Notes: generated by a model not told the origin, from the letters alone. Shown: positions 46,256 to 55,068, numbered from the stretch's first letter. The stretch is DNA of 64,000 nt from Prevotella sp. (GCA_015060535.1 SUYH01000002.1:186001-250000); one strand, 5' to 3'. A program made the numbers and translations.

Positions 46256-46287
46256 CAAAATTACATAATTATTTCTAATTGTGCAAG
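46256..46287 (-). promoter_or_regulatory. rpmH promoter
   Basis: On the minus strand a TTGC-type -33 element near 46277-46287 and TAATTTTG at 46256-46263, ~70 bp before rpmH. Confidence 0.65.
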
Positions 46288-46300
46288 TTTTTTTGCAAAA

Positions 46301-46328
46301 TTTCTCATTTCTCATTTCTCATTTCTCA
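46301..46328. repeat. 7-bp tandem repeat upstream of efp
   Basis: Four tandem TTTCTCA units end 9 bp before the efp -7 element (TACCTTTG, 46338-46345). A change in copy number would alter the sequence in the -33 region. Confidence 0.8.
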
Positions 46329-46337
46329 TTTTTTTCG

Positions 46338-46345
46338 TACCTTTG
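46338..46345 (+). promoter_or_regulatory. -7 element of efp
   Basis: TACCTTTG, 43 bp before the efp ATG. Confidence 0.7.
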
Positions 46346-46388
46346 CACCCGCAAAAAGACAATTCACATATTATAATAGTACTATTTT

Positions 46389-46955
46389 ATGATTAATTCA
46401 CAAGACATTAAGAAGGGAACCGCCATTCGCATGGACGGAGCTATTTGGGTTTGCATTGACTTTCAGCACCGTAAGCCCGGTAAGGGAAACACCATCATGA
46501 ACATCAAGATGAAGAACGTCACTGACGGTCGTGTGCTGGAGCGTCGTTACAACATCGGTGAGAAGCTGGAGGACGTAGTCATCGAGCACCGCGACTACCA
46601 GTATCTCTATGAGGATCAGGAAGGCCGCATCTTCATGAACCAGGAGACTTTCGAGCAGATTCCCATTGCCAACGACCTCGTTATCGGTCATGAGTACATG
46701 AAGGAAGGCGACGTCGTATCAGTTGTCAGCGACACCACCGATGGTACCATCCTCTATGCTGAGATGCCCGTGAAGACCATTCTTCGCGTGACTCACTCTG
46801 AGCCCGGCATCAAGGGCGACACCGCTACCAACACCCTGAAGCCCGCTACGCTGGAGACTGGTGTTGAGGTTCGCGTTCCTCTGTTCATCAACGAGGGTGA
46901 CCTTATTCAGGTTGACACTCGCGACGGCTCTTATCTGGCTCGTGCTAAGGAGTAA
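46389..46955 (+). CDS. efp: Translation elongation factor P
   Basis: 188-residue tRNA-shaped factor that relieves ribosome stalling at polyproline. Three beta-barrel domains are expected from the length. The conserved loop HRKPGKGN carries Lys32 at the position modified in other bacteria. The C-terminal signature GDLIQVDTRDGSYLARAKE segment is intact. A glycosyltransferase gene begins 2 bp after the stop. Confidence 0.97.
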   Translation: MINSQDIKKGTAIRMDGAIWVCIDFQHRKPGKGNTIMNIKMKNVTDGRVLERRYNIGEKLEDVVIEHRDYQYLYEDQEGRIFMNQETFEQIPIANDLVIGHEYMKEGDVVSVVSDTTDGTILYAEMPVKTILRVTHSEPGIKGDTATNTLKPATLETGVEVRVPLFINEGDLIQVDTRDGSYLARAKE

Positions 46956-46957
46956 GG

Positions 46958-47935
46958 ATGAAATACTCAGTCATTGTACCAGTCTACAATCGACCAGACG
47001 AAGTCGACGAACTGCTTGAGAGCCTCTGCTCCCAGACATTCAAGGACTTTGAGGTAGTCATTGTAGAAGACGGTTCAAAAATCACATGCAAGGATGTTTG
47101 CGACAAGTACGCAAACATCCTTGATTTACAATATTACTATAAGGAGAATAGCGGACCAGGTCAGAGCCGCAACTATGGTGTGGAGCGTGCCAAGGGCGAC
47201 TACGTGCTCATTGTCGACTCCGATGCAGTGGCTCCTGCAGGTTATCTGCAAGCCATCGATGACGAGCTACGCCGCCAGCCTTCCGATGCGTGGGGAGGTC
47301 CTGATGCTGCTCACGACTCGTTTACTGATGTGCAGAAGGCTATCTCTTATGCGATGACCAGCTTCTTCACGACGGGTGGTATTCGTGGTGGCAAGAAACA
47401 GCTGGATAAGTTCTATCCCCGTTCCTTTAACCTGGGTATCCGTCGTGAGGCCTATCTCGCCTTAGGTGGTTTTTCGAAGACACGTTTCTCGAAGATGTCG
47501 CTTTATGGCGAGGACATCGACTTCTCCATCCGTATCTATAAGGCGGGCTATAGCTGTCGCCTCTTCCCTGAGGCCTGGGTGTGGCACAAGCGTCGTACCG
47601 ACTTCCGTAAGTTCTGGCGTCAGGTGTACAACAGCGGCTATGCCCGTATCAACCTGTGGCGCATGTATCCTGAGGCGCTGAAGCCCGTTCATGCACTACC
47701 TTCGCTGTTCACCATCGGTGTAGCAGGACTCGTAGTGCTGGCTCCGTTTACCTGTGGCTTGTCGCTCGTACTGCTGTTGCTTTATGCCCTGCTGATCCTT
47801 CTTGACTCCAGCATCCAGTCGAAGAGCTTGAAGGTAGGATTCCTGGCTATTGCCGCTGTCTTTGTACAGCTTATCGGCTATGGTGTGGGATTCCTAGAGT
47901 CATGGTGGACGAACTGTGTCAGGAAACATGGATAA
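46958..47935 (+). CDS. Glycosyltransferase family 2 membrane protein
   Basis: 325 residues. The GT-A fold has YSVIVPVYNRPDE at the N-terminus, a DSD metal-binding motif near residue 89 (LIVDSDAVAP) and GEDIDFS as the acceptor-side motif. Two hydrophobic segments near residues 250-310 anchor it to the membrane. It probably adds a sugar to a lipid-linked or surface glycan; donor unknown. It is coupled with efp upstream and overlaps radC by 8 bp. Confidence 0.88.
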   Translation: MKYSVIVPVYNRPDEVDELLESLCSQTFKDFEVVIVEDGSKITCKDVCDKYANILDLQYYYKENSGPGQSRNYGVERAKGDYVLIVDSDAVAPAGYLQAIDDELRRQPSDAWGGPDAAHDSFTDVQKAISYAMTSFFTTGGIRGGKKQLDKFYPRSFNLGIRREAYLALGGFSKTRFSKMSLYGEDIDFSIRIYKAGYSCRLFPEAWVWHKRRTDFRKFWRQVYNSGYARINLWRMYPEALKPVHALPSLFTIGVAGLVVLAPFTCGLSLVLLLLYALLILLDSSIQSKSLKVGFLAIAAVFVQLIGYGVGFLESWWTNCVRKHG

Positions 47936-48614
47936 GCTCAACATCAACCAGTGGGCCGAAGAAGACCGTCCGCGTGAGAAACTCATGCGGCTGGGGGCTG
48001 AGGCACTTTCCAATGCCGAGCTGTTGGCCATCTTGATAGGCTCAGGCTCGACTAAGGAGAGTGCTGTCGACTTGATGAAGCGTGTGTTGGGCGATTGCAA
48101 CAACAACCTGAATACGCTGGGCAAGAAATCCATCCAGGAATTGTGTCAGTATAATGGGGTGGGCGAGGCGAAGGCCATCACCATCCTTGCTGCCTGCGAA
48201 CTGGGCAAGCGTCGACAAATGGAGACTCCTGAGGAACGTCCAGATGTGGGTACTGCAACCCTTATCTATAACCACATGCATCCGCTGATGCAGGATCTTG
48301 ACGTGGAGGAGTTCTGGCTTTTGCTGATGAACCAGAACCACCGTCTCATTAAGAAGATGCGCATTTCGCATGGCGGCATCACCGAGGTCAGTGTCGACAT
48401 CCGCATCATCATGCGCGAGGCCGTTTTGGCCAATGCCACCATCCTCGCAGTATGCCATAATCACCCCTCAGGCAGTCTGCGTCCTAGCGAGCAGGACAAC
48501 CAGCTGACTAACCAGTTGCAACAGGCCTGTAACACGATGCGTATCCGTTTCTTGGATCATGTCATTGTGACTGATGGCGACTACTATAGCTACCGTGAGT
48601 CGGGCCGCGTATAG
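47928..48614 (+). CDS. radC: RadC/YeeS-family JAB-domain protein
   Basis: 228 residues from ATG 47928 (MDKLNINQWAEED), preferred because AGGAAAC precedes it; the longer frame starts at 47916. The N-terminal helix-hairpin-helix region is ALSNAELLAILIG, and the C-terminal JAB/MPN metalloprotease-like motif is HNHPSGSLRPSEQD. Despite the name, a role in DNA repair is not established for the family. It sits at the 3' end of the efp-glycosyltransferase group. Confidence 0.92.
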   Translation: MDKLNINQWAEEDRPREKLMRLGAEALSNAELLAILIGSGSTKESAVDLMKRVLGDCNNNLNTLGKKSIQELCQYNGVGEAKAITILAACELGKRRQMETPEERPDVGTATLIYNHMHPLMQDLDVEEFWLLLMNQNHRLIKKMRISHGGITEVSVDIRIIMREAVLANATILAVCHNHPSGSLRPSEQDNQLTNQLQQACNTMRIRFLDHVIVTDGDYYSYRESGRV

Positions 48615-48656
48615 AAATATTTGTGTATGATGAATGGTGGTTTGTGAATTATTTTG

Positions 48657-48664
48657 TATCTTTG
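48657..48664 (+). promoter_or_regulatory. -7 element of the TlpA-like lipoprotein gene
   Basis: TATCTTTG, 27 bp before the ATG at 48692. Confidence 0.7.
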
Positions 48665-48691
48665 CAACCAAAACCAAAAACAAGAAAGATA

Positions 48692-49828
48692 ATGAAGAAA
48701 TATCTGATGATAGCAATAGCTGTGCTGAGCATAGCTTCGTGTAGCGAGAAAAAATTCCATGTAGAGGGTGCCATTACTGAGGCGCAAGACTCTGTGCTTT
48801 ATCTGGAGAACGTAGGAATCAACGAGATTAATGTGGTCGATTCAGCTAAGCTAGGTGCTGACGGTGACTTCTCGTTCAGCGGTGAGGCTACCGAGGCACC
48901 AGAGTTCTATCGTCTGCGCATCAGCGATCAGATTATCAATATTGCTATTGACTCGACAGAGACGGTGACGGTGAAGGCTTCTTATCCGAAGATGGCCACA
49001 GACTATGAGGTGACGGGTTCGGAGAACTGCCAGAAAATCAAGGAGCTGGCGCTGAAGCAGATGGACCTGCAGCGCAAGGCCATTCTCATCAGCAGCAATG
49101 AGGCACTGTCTGTCGACCAGTCGAACGACAGCATTCTGGGCATGATCAAGCAGTATAAGAACGACGTGAAGACACAGTATATCTTCCCAACGCCCAACAA
49201 GTCGTATGCTTATTTTGCCTTGTTCCAAACCTTGGGTAACATGCTGATTTTCAATCCTCGTACGGATAAGGACGACATCAAGGTGTTTGCTGCTGTTGCC
49301 ACTAGCTGGGACACCTACTATCCCAATGCTGAGCGTGGTGCTAACCTGCACAATATCGCTATTGAGGGAATGAAGAACGTTCGCATCAGCGAGGCTAACA
49401 ACTCCAGGACCATCGACGTTTCGAAAATCCAGTCGGCCGGTCTTATCGACATTACCCTGAACGACAATAAAGGTCGTCAGCGTTCTCTCAGCGAGCTGAA
49501 GGGTAAGGTGGTGCTGCTCGACTTCCACGTCTTTGCGCAGAACGAGTCGCCTGCCCGTATCCTGATGTTGCGCGAACTATATAATAAGTATCAGGCTCAA
49601 GGTTTTGAAATCTATCAGGTGTCACTCGATAGCGACGAACACTTCTGGAAACAGCAGACCAATGCCCTGCCTTGGATTAGTGTTCGCGTTGACGACAACC
49701 CCACATTCCTCAATATGTATAATGTGCAGACGCTGCCTGAGTTCTTCCTCATCGATCGCGGCAACAATCTCGTAGGTCGCTCGCAGACCATCAAGGATAT
49801 CGAACAGGCTATTAAGAATCTGCTTTAA
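48692..49828 (+). CDS. TlpA-like lipoprotein without the redox CxxC
   Basis: 378 residues from ATG 48692. Lipobox ASC (Cys17), a DUF4369-type beta domain (residues ~20-120), a helical middle and a thioredoxin-fold C-terminus (KGKVVLLDFHVFAQ). Where active TlpA proteins have W-C-x-x-C, this one reads FHVFAQNESP. The disulfide chemistry is therefore lost and a structural or binding role is likely. It is followed 19 bp later by an esterase gene. Confidence 0.85.
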   Translation: MKKYLMIAIAVLSIASCSEKKFHVEGAITEAQDSVLYLENVGINEINVVDSAKLGADGDFSFSGEATEAPEFYRLRISDQIINIAIDSTETVTVKASYPKMATDYEVTGSENCQKIKELALKQMDLQRKAILISSNEALSVDQSNDSILGMIKQYKNDVKTQYIFPTPNKSYAYFALFQTLGNMLIFNPRTDKDDIKVFAAVATSWDTYYPNAERGANLHNIAIEGMKNVRISEANNSRTIDVSKIQSAGLIDITLNDNKGRQRSLSELKGKVVLLDFHVFAQNESPARILMLRELYNKYQAQGFEIYQVSLDSDEHFWKQQTNALPWISVRVDDNPTFLNMYNVQTLPEFFLIDRGNNLVGRSQTIKDIEQAIKNLL

Positions 49829-49847
49829 CCCTAAAACAAATAACACG

Positions 49848-50663
49848 ATGAAACAACTGCTCCTTTCCGTCATGATGCTCGTATCTACTATTGCAGCAGC
49901 TCAGAAGGGTACAGAGATTAATCTGTGGCCCGATGGTCCTCGTACTAATAATGGTGACCCCAATGATATGGCTAAGGTTACCGTCTTCCTGCCTGATGCC
50001 AAGAAGGCTACGGGGCGTGCCATTGTGTGCTGTCCTGGAGGTGGATATACCCATCTGGCTTGGGAGAAGGAAGGTACAGCATGGGCTCCCTTCTTCAACG
50101 GACAGGGCATAGCCCTCATCGTGCTGAAATATCGCATGCCTCATGGCAACTATACCGTGCCTGCTGAAGACGCCGAGGAAGCCATGAAGCTGGTGCGCAG
50201 CCATGCTGAGGAGTGGCACATCAATCCTAACGATATCGGTATCATGGGTTTCTCAGCAGGTGGCCATCTGGCTTCCACCATTGCCACCCACTCCAAAGGC
50301 AAGGCTGCTCCTAACTTCCAAATCCTGTTCTATCCCGTCATCTCGATGGAGCAGGGCGTCACCCATCAGGGTTCATGCGACAATCTGCTGGGCAAGAAGC
50401 CCAAGCGTAAGCTGATAGCTCATTACAGCAACGAGCAGCATGTCCGTAAGTCTACCCCTCGTGCCTTCATCGCATTGGCTAACGACGATAAGGCCGTTCC
50501 ACCCGTCAACAGTCTCGCTTATTACGAAGAGCTGCTCAACAACAAAGTGCCTGCCACCCTCCACATCTATCCTTCAGGAGGTCACGGCTTCGGCATCCTC
50601 CAGTCGTTCACCTATCACTTCGAGATGATGCTCGAGCTGAAGGCCTGGCTTCGCAGCTTTTAA
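49848..50663 (+). CDS. Secreted alpha/beta hydrolase (acetyl esterase/BD-FAE type)
   Basis: 271 residues with a signal peptide ending near residue 19 (TIAAAQ). CCPGGGYTHL is the oxyanion segment, nucleophile Ser is in MGFSAGGH, and Asp and His are in ANDDKAVPP and SGGHGFG. The family includes xylan and feruloyl esterases that trim plant hemicellulose. A polysaccharide-ester substrate is plausible but not shown. Likely in an operon with the upstream TlpA-like lipoprotein. Confidence 0.9.
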   Translation: MKQLLLSVMMLVSTIAAAQKGTEINLWPDGPRTNNGDPNDMAKVTVFLPDAKKATGRAIVCCPGGGYTHLAWEKEGTAWAPFFNGQGIALIVLKYRMPHGNYTVPAEDAEEAMKLVRSHAEEWHINPNDIGIMGFSAGGHLASTIATHSKGKAAPNFQILFYPVISMEQGVTHQGSCDNLLGKKPKRKLIAHYSNEQHVRKSTPRAFIALANDDKAVPPVNSLAYYEELLNNKVPATLHIYPSGGHGFGILQSFTYHFEMMLELKAWLRSF

Positions 50664-50680
50664 CGATTCCCACGTTAACG

Positions 50681-51241
50681 TTACAACCGTTTTAGCCAAA
50701 TGGCAAAGAAGTGGTCATAAACAATATAGCCCGCAGATGTACGGTAAATGATGTCTTTGTCTGTCAGCACATCAAGAGCTGTCTTAACACTGCTTGAACT
50801 GGGCAAGTCGTATTGCTTGATAAAATCAGAACCCTGAGGACTCTCTACCAGTCCTTCCTTGGCGATAGCCTTGACTACAGCCAACTGGTTGTCAGTCAGG
50901 AAGCCTATTAGCTCCTCGTACTGCATAGAGTTTCTGTTGACGATATGTCGTATTGCCTCATCAACCTGTTCTGTCTTGGTGACATGACGCTCTGTCTCAT
51001 ATAGACGGTTGAGCATGAGCTGGATATTGCGAGTAACGCCCTCGAAGCGTTGATAGACATTATGGAAGACATCCTGACTGAGGTTGCCTTTCTTGTCTTC
51101 AAAGAAACGACGTGCAAAGTCATAGTAGATCTCCTCGTGCAGAGGATTAAGTCCCATAGATACCGTACTCTGATAGAACGGGCGCTCGGGAGAATAGAAT
51201 ATCTGCGACATCAGATGACGCTTACTACCAGAGAATATCAT
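50681..51241 (-). pseudogene. C-terminal half of an archaeal-type AAA ATPase
   Basis: 186 residues match the back half of the Bacteroidales ATP-binding proteins of about 370-380 residues: FSGSKRHLM, SPERPFYQS, then a winged-helix region and YIVYDHFFAIW. The Walker A and B portions are absent. A formal ATG exists at 51241 and a promoter repeat lies upstream at 51305-51340, but the ATPase core is gone, so it is called a 5'-truncated remnant. Confidence 0.8.
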
Positions 51242-51577
51242 GTAAATCGCATTTCATTTTGAGACGTAATTTCCGTCACGGAATCTCCGTCACGGATATT
51301 CCGACTGCAAAGATACGAATAAGTGAGCGAAATACCAAGAAAAAGAGCGAATATCTTTTCGAAACCTTTAGTCCGTGGGGACGGACTGCCAGTTCGCTAC
51401 TTACGGACTCCTAGTCCGAAGCTGAAGGGCCTCCAGGCCGAGCCTGATGAGCCAGTCTGTGTTGCCCACAACAGCTACTACAACATGGTACAAAAAGAGA
51501 TAAACACGGATGAGCTGTTTACATAAAGACCCGCTATTCTTTGCAGCGTCAAATCATATGCTGATATTTTCCTTCAG
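51242..51577. other. Intergenic stretch with repeat words only
   Basis: No gene is supported. It holds two copies of CCGTCACGGA with a 14-bp period (51269-51300), a copy of the dispersed promoter repeat (51305-51340, minus strand) and the AGTCCG array at 51369-51420. A 67-codon open frame across it is not convincing. Confidence 0.6.
51369..51420. repeat. AGTCCG array, three units at 21-22 bp period
   Basis: AGTCCGTGGGGACGGACT, then AGTTCG...ACGGACT, then AGTCCGAAG. Same word family as the array after polA at 20480-20521. Confidence 0.6.
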
Positions 51578-52060
51578 CAGATAATGGAACTTGCCAAATA
51601 TGAAAAGGTATGAGTACATACCACTATAAAGAGTCCAATATTGAGTTGGCTCGAGCTAAATTGGGTGTTGGCTCGAGCCAATTGATAATTTGGCTCGAGC
51701 CAGGTTTTTGCCCCTGTCATTGTGTGACTTCAAAAAACGCTGAATTAATTCGATTCATCGTTTGAATTAAATTCTCACCATTTTTCTGTATCGCCCCAGA
51801 AATGGCAAATGGCAAAAGTTGCAATTTTAGTTAAATCCATTAACAGACGTTTGCGGGTTTTAACGAAAAAGTGTTGACACAGAATAAAGGGCTGAATTCG
51901 CGTTCAGCCCTTTATTGATGGGCCTTTGCGAATGATTGAGGCACGAAAGGGTAAAGAGGGGCTAAATCAAGGTTAATTCCCAGCTAACTCCCATTCAATA
52001 CTATAGAATGTATCACAAATTAGATTTTTTGTGATTTTGTGAAACAAATGTTCACGTTTT
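51578..52060 (+). repeat. 484-bp direct repeat, copy 1
   Basis: Matches 57016-57499 with one indel and one substitution noticed by eye. It contains a TTGGCTCGAGC array (three units, 22-bp period, 51646-51704) and a 14-bp perfect hairpin (51883-51916). No open frame is convincing. No terminal inverted repeats. It ends shortly upstream of the promoter of the 52156 gene. Confidence 0.9.
51646..51704. repeat. Three-unit 22-bp-period array (TTGGCTCGAGCCAA)
   Basis: Units start at 51646, 51668 and 51690. The middle unit is a perfect 14-bp palindrome. A second identical array sits in the downstream repeat copy. Confidence 0.8.
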
Positions 52061-52155
52061 GGCCGTTTTCGTCAATTTGGGTACAATAATAGAAGGAATG
52101 ATGGTGGTTTGACATTTTTTATTTATCTTTGTAGCCGAAATAGAATGTTTGGACT

Positions 52156-52620
52156 ATGAAACGATATGTATTGGCTCTTCTGTTCATCTGCTTGTCAGTT
52201 GGTGTGAATGCTGACAAGGAGGTCGACTCGTTGCAAACAGCGATGATTGACAGTTTGCTACAGCAACTGCAGGAGATGAAGATGAACGAGATCGTACTAC
52301 AGCATGCTTTAGACAAACGGGGAGAGTCGGAGCGTGCCGACTCCATAGCACAGGCTAACATGCGCCACCGGATAGACTCGCTACGGAATGTGACACCAGG
52401 GGTGCCGCTAGTCGTCGAGGAAGACACGCTGCTCTACATTCATGCCAGCATAGGAGGGCAGAGTCCGGAAGTCCGCGCGAGCAACATGAAGTATACGATA
52501 GAACAACTGGGCAAAAGTCTGAGGCTCACCACCGACTCTATCTTCGTTTTCGAAGGCGAGCACTTCAGCTACATCATGTGTGGCAATATCCATCGATGCC
52601 CTCTCGGCCAAGGACAATGA
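52156..52620 (+). pseudogene. N-terminal fragment of an MscS-like channel gene
   Basis: 154 codons with a signal peptide (ends GVNA) and a helical periplasmic region. The VTPGVPLVVEEDTLLYIHA segment resembles the N-terminal domain of Bacteroidales mechanosensitive channel proteins. The channel domain is missing. Near codon 145 a shift by one base would continue with SIDALSAKDND, so a frameshift plus truncation is likely. Its stop overlaps the AraC start (ATGA), so it may still be translated as a leader for that gene. Confidence 0.6.
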
Positions 52621-53720
52621 CTATGACATACGACCTGCAAACCCTACTGTTGATAGAAGTCGACACGATAGCCGCGCTGGCAAGTCTGGTTTGTGGTGTG
52701 CTGATTTGGCGCAACCGGCGAGGAGTGCCTGACCGTTCGCGCATCTTCCTATTTCTGATTGTGCTCACCGCCCTGCCCCTCATCATGAAGGTGGCGTCGC
52801 TGATGATACATGGTCTCAACAACCGTTTCGTCGAGGTACTCCCCATCGTACCTACATTGATGGGAGTGATAACCGTTGCGCTGATGCTGCTCTATGCAGT
52901 AGAGGTGATGCGCCCCAACTGGCTTAAATGGCGGCATCTTCTGATGTTCTTCTCGCCACTGGTATGCATCTTGGTGCTGTCCGTGGTGTTCAAAGGGCAG
53001 TTTACAGTGCTCCATTCCTCTACCGACCTCATGCAACATATCGGCGAGCCGAACGTCCTATTACGTCTGCTGTTCAACCTGACGGCACTGTTCATCTGCC
53101 TGTCGCTGCTATGGCTACCATACAAATGGCAGGAGTCGAGTGCATCGCGCCGCTGGGTCATCACCTACGTCTGTTTCATCTTCGCTATCGGAGCCATGTT
53201 CCATACATGGACGCTGACGCTCTCGATGCCCATTCACATCCTACATAACCTGACTCCTGCTCTCTTCATCGTCTATTACACGTGGTACGAGCTGCATGAG
53301 CGCGTCCTTCCTGTGCCGATGGAAGAGGTTGAAAAAACTACCTCCCCCACCGCCATTACGCCTTCCGACAATCTGTGGCAGCGCATTTCCGACATTCTGC
53401 ACGATGAACAGCTTTGGCGTAATCCTGATCTCTCGCTCGACATGCTTTGCGAGCGCATCGGTTCTAACAAGGACTATGTTCTACAGAGCTTCCGTCAAAA
53501 TGCCAATACCACATTCAGCGATTACGTTAATCGTCTTCGTGTTGACTATATGGTCGCCGAACTGATGGCTCATCCGTTCCAGAGCCATAAAGAGCTGTAT
53601 TTCCGTGCAGGATTCCGCTCCAAGACGGCAGCATTCACCAACTTCAAGAAGTATAAGCTGCTCTCTCCATCTGAGTTCTTAGCGGCCGAACAAGCTAAAA
53701 ACGCCAGCAAGACACCATAA
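52617..53720 (+). CDS. Membrane-bound AraC-family transcription regulator (copy 2)
   Basis: 367 residues from the ATG at 52617 within an ATGA overlap; the longer upstream frame at 52578 runs into the preceding gene. About seven hydrophobic segments (residues ~10-225), a linker with PVPMEEVEKT, and a C-terminal AraC HTH (LSLDMLCERIGSNKDYVLQSF; YFRAGFRSKTAAFTNFKKYK). It parallels the regulator at 2336-3487 and, like it, is followed by a DUF3089 lipoprotein gene in the same direction. Confidence 0.87.
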   Translation: MTMTYDLQTLLLIEVDTIAALASLVCGVLIWRNRRGVPDRSRIFLFLIVLTALPLIMKVASLMIHGLNNRFVEVLPIVPTLMGVITVALMLLYAVEVMRPNWLKWRHLLMFFSPLVCILVLSVVFKGQFTVLHSSTDLMQHIGEPNVLLRLLFNLTALFICLSLLWLPYKWQESSASRRWVITYVCFIFAIGAMFHTWTLTLSMPIHILHNLTPALFIVYYTWYELHERVLPVPMEEVEKTTSPTAITPSDNLWQRISDILHDEQLWRNPDLSLDMLCERIGSNKDYVLQSFRQNANTTFSDYVNRLRVDYMVAELMAHPFQSHKELYFRAGFRSKTAAFTNFKKYKLLSPSEFLAAEQAKNASKTP

Positions 53721-53754
53721 AACACGCCTCTGTAACGGGCTGATAATCAGTCTA

Positions 53755-53818
53755 TAGAAAATTCGGAACCACAAATAGAAAATTCGGAACCGCCCTTTTC
53801 GGCCGCGGTTCCGACTTT
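53755..53818. repeat. Two-unit 21-bp-period array plus inverted partner upstream of DUF3089 copy 2
   Basis: TAGAAAATTCGGAACC at 53755 and again at 53776 (period 21). An inverted GCGGTTCCG at about 53805-53813 makes a hairpin with the second unit. The array ends next to a -7-like TATCTTA. Confidence 0.7.
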
Positions 53819-53860
53819 TTTTGTATCTTAGTGGACTTAATATGGTTTAATAATGAGACG

Positions 53861-55015
53861 ATGAAAACAAAACAATTCTTCTACACGCTTGCGGCATCGG
53901 TGATGCTGGCAGCAATGGGCGGGCTGATGACGGCCTGCACATCGAACGACGACAATCCTGTTACTCCAGAACAGGAAGAGACCAACCCCGCCGTGAACGA
54001 ACTGCTGACAGACTTCGTGAAGACAGTCTCGGGCATCGAGAAGTACCAGCAGTCGCAGGCCGACTACGCCAACCCCGACAACTGGCTTATAGCCGAAAGC
54101 GACGGGCAGCAGGATGCGGACGTTATCTACTTCTACCCCTCGAACTATACCCCCGCAGCGGGCGAGCCCAGCATCGGCGACATCGACAACGCCGGGATGC
54201 GGCAGGGCGCACAGGACATCTACCAGCGACAGGCCACAGCCTTCAAGACCTCGTGCAACATCTTTGCGCCTTACTATCGTCAGGTGGACGCCACTTTCTG
54301 CCTCAATCTGACTACCGAGCAGGAGTGGAGTCTCATCCGCTATCAGGCTTCGCAGGACTTGAGCCGCGCCCTCGACTACTATTTTAAGCATTGGAACAAC
54401 GGCAAGCCCTTCATCCTGGCAGGACACTCACAGGGTTCCGAAAACCTCTTGGCCCTCTTGCAGGACTACTTTCATCAGGACGAAGCCCACAAGGCACTGC
54501 TGAAGGGTATGGTGGCGGCCTACGCCATTGGCTTCAGCGTCACCGACGAGTATCTGGCTGCGAATCCCGACATCCCCTTTGCCGAGTGGCATAACGATAC
54601 GGGCTGCATCGTCTCGTGGAACACCGAAGGCCCCGCCAACAAGGGCAAGCACAACGCAGTAGTAAAACCTCATGCCCACAGCATCAACCCCATCTATTGG
54701 GTACTGGACGACACCTACGTACCCGCCTCCGAGAACCTCGGTTCGCTGACCAGCGTGGAGGAGGGCATTGTGGAGCCTGGCATTGCCGACGCGCAGCTCG
54801 ACCTGGAGCGCGGTGTAGTGGTCGTCTCCACCGAGGCCGCCAAGCCCTTCGCCATCCCCGCAGCCATGCAAGACCTCTTCGGCCCTGAGTCATACCACGG
54901 CCAGGACTACGGCTTCTTCTACGGCGACCTCCGTCGCAACGCCGAGATGCGCATCGCCAGCTGGTTCTCCGACATACAAAAAAGACCGGGTTGGCCGCCC
55001 GATATTACGCTCTGA
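53861..55015 (+). CDS. DUF3089 surface lipoprotein, alpha/beta hydrolase (copy 2)
   Basis: 384 residues from ATG 53861. Lipobox TAC (Cys26) and TSNDDN export-type signal, then the DUF3089 hydrolase with Ser190 in GHSQG. SCNIFAPYYRQV and SWNTEGP match the copy at 1171-2223. The coding DNA is strongly GC-rich (one 60-base line at 54781 counts 70% GC). Its first 100 bases share an 80-nt identical block with the next gene. The likely regulator is the AraC protein just upstream. Confidence 0.87.
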   Translation: MKTKQFFYTLAASVMLAAMGGLMTACTSNDDNPVTPEQEETNPAVNELLTDFVKTVSGIEKYQQSQADYANPDNWLIAESDGQQDADVIYFYPSNYTPAAGEPSIGDIDNAGMRQGAQDIYQRQATAFKTSCNIFAPYYRQVDATFCLNLTTEQEWSLIRYQASQDLSRALDYYFKHWNNGKPFILAGHSQGSENLLALLQDYFHQDEAHKALLKGMVAAYAIGFSVTDEYLAANPDIPFAEWHNDTGCIVSWNTEGPANKGKHNAVVKPHAHSINPIYWVLDDTYVPASENLGSLTSVEEGIVEPGIADAQLDLERGVVVVSTEAAKPFAIPAAMQDLFGPESYHGQDYGFFYGDLRRNAEMRIASWFSDIQKRPGWPPDITL

Positions 55016-55068
55016 GGCGACATATGACACTGAGAATAAGACATCAATAACAAAAAAACTATATGACG

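Noticed and set aside
46301..46328. Signature of a CRISPR leader or tRNA near efp
   Set aside because: It is only a four-unit 7-bp tandem repeat.
49891..50137. Several short open frames on both strands over the esterase gene
   Set aside because: They are out-of-frame shadows of the alpha/beta hydrolase.
51323..51526. 67-codon open frame between the ATPase remnant and repeat copy 1
   Set aside because: It crosses a promoter repeat and the AGTCCG array and has no family signature.
51578..52060. Direct repeat as an insertion sequence
   Set aside because: No transposase frame, no terminal inverted repeats, and no visible target-site duplication.
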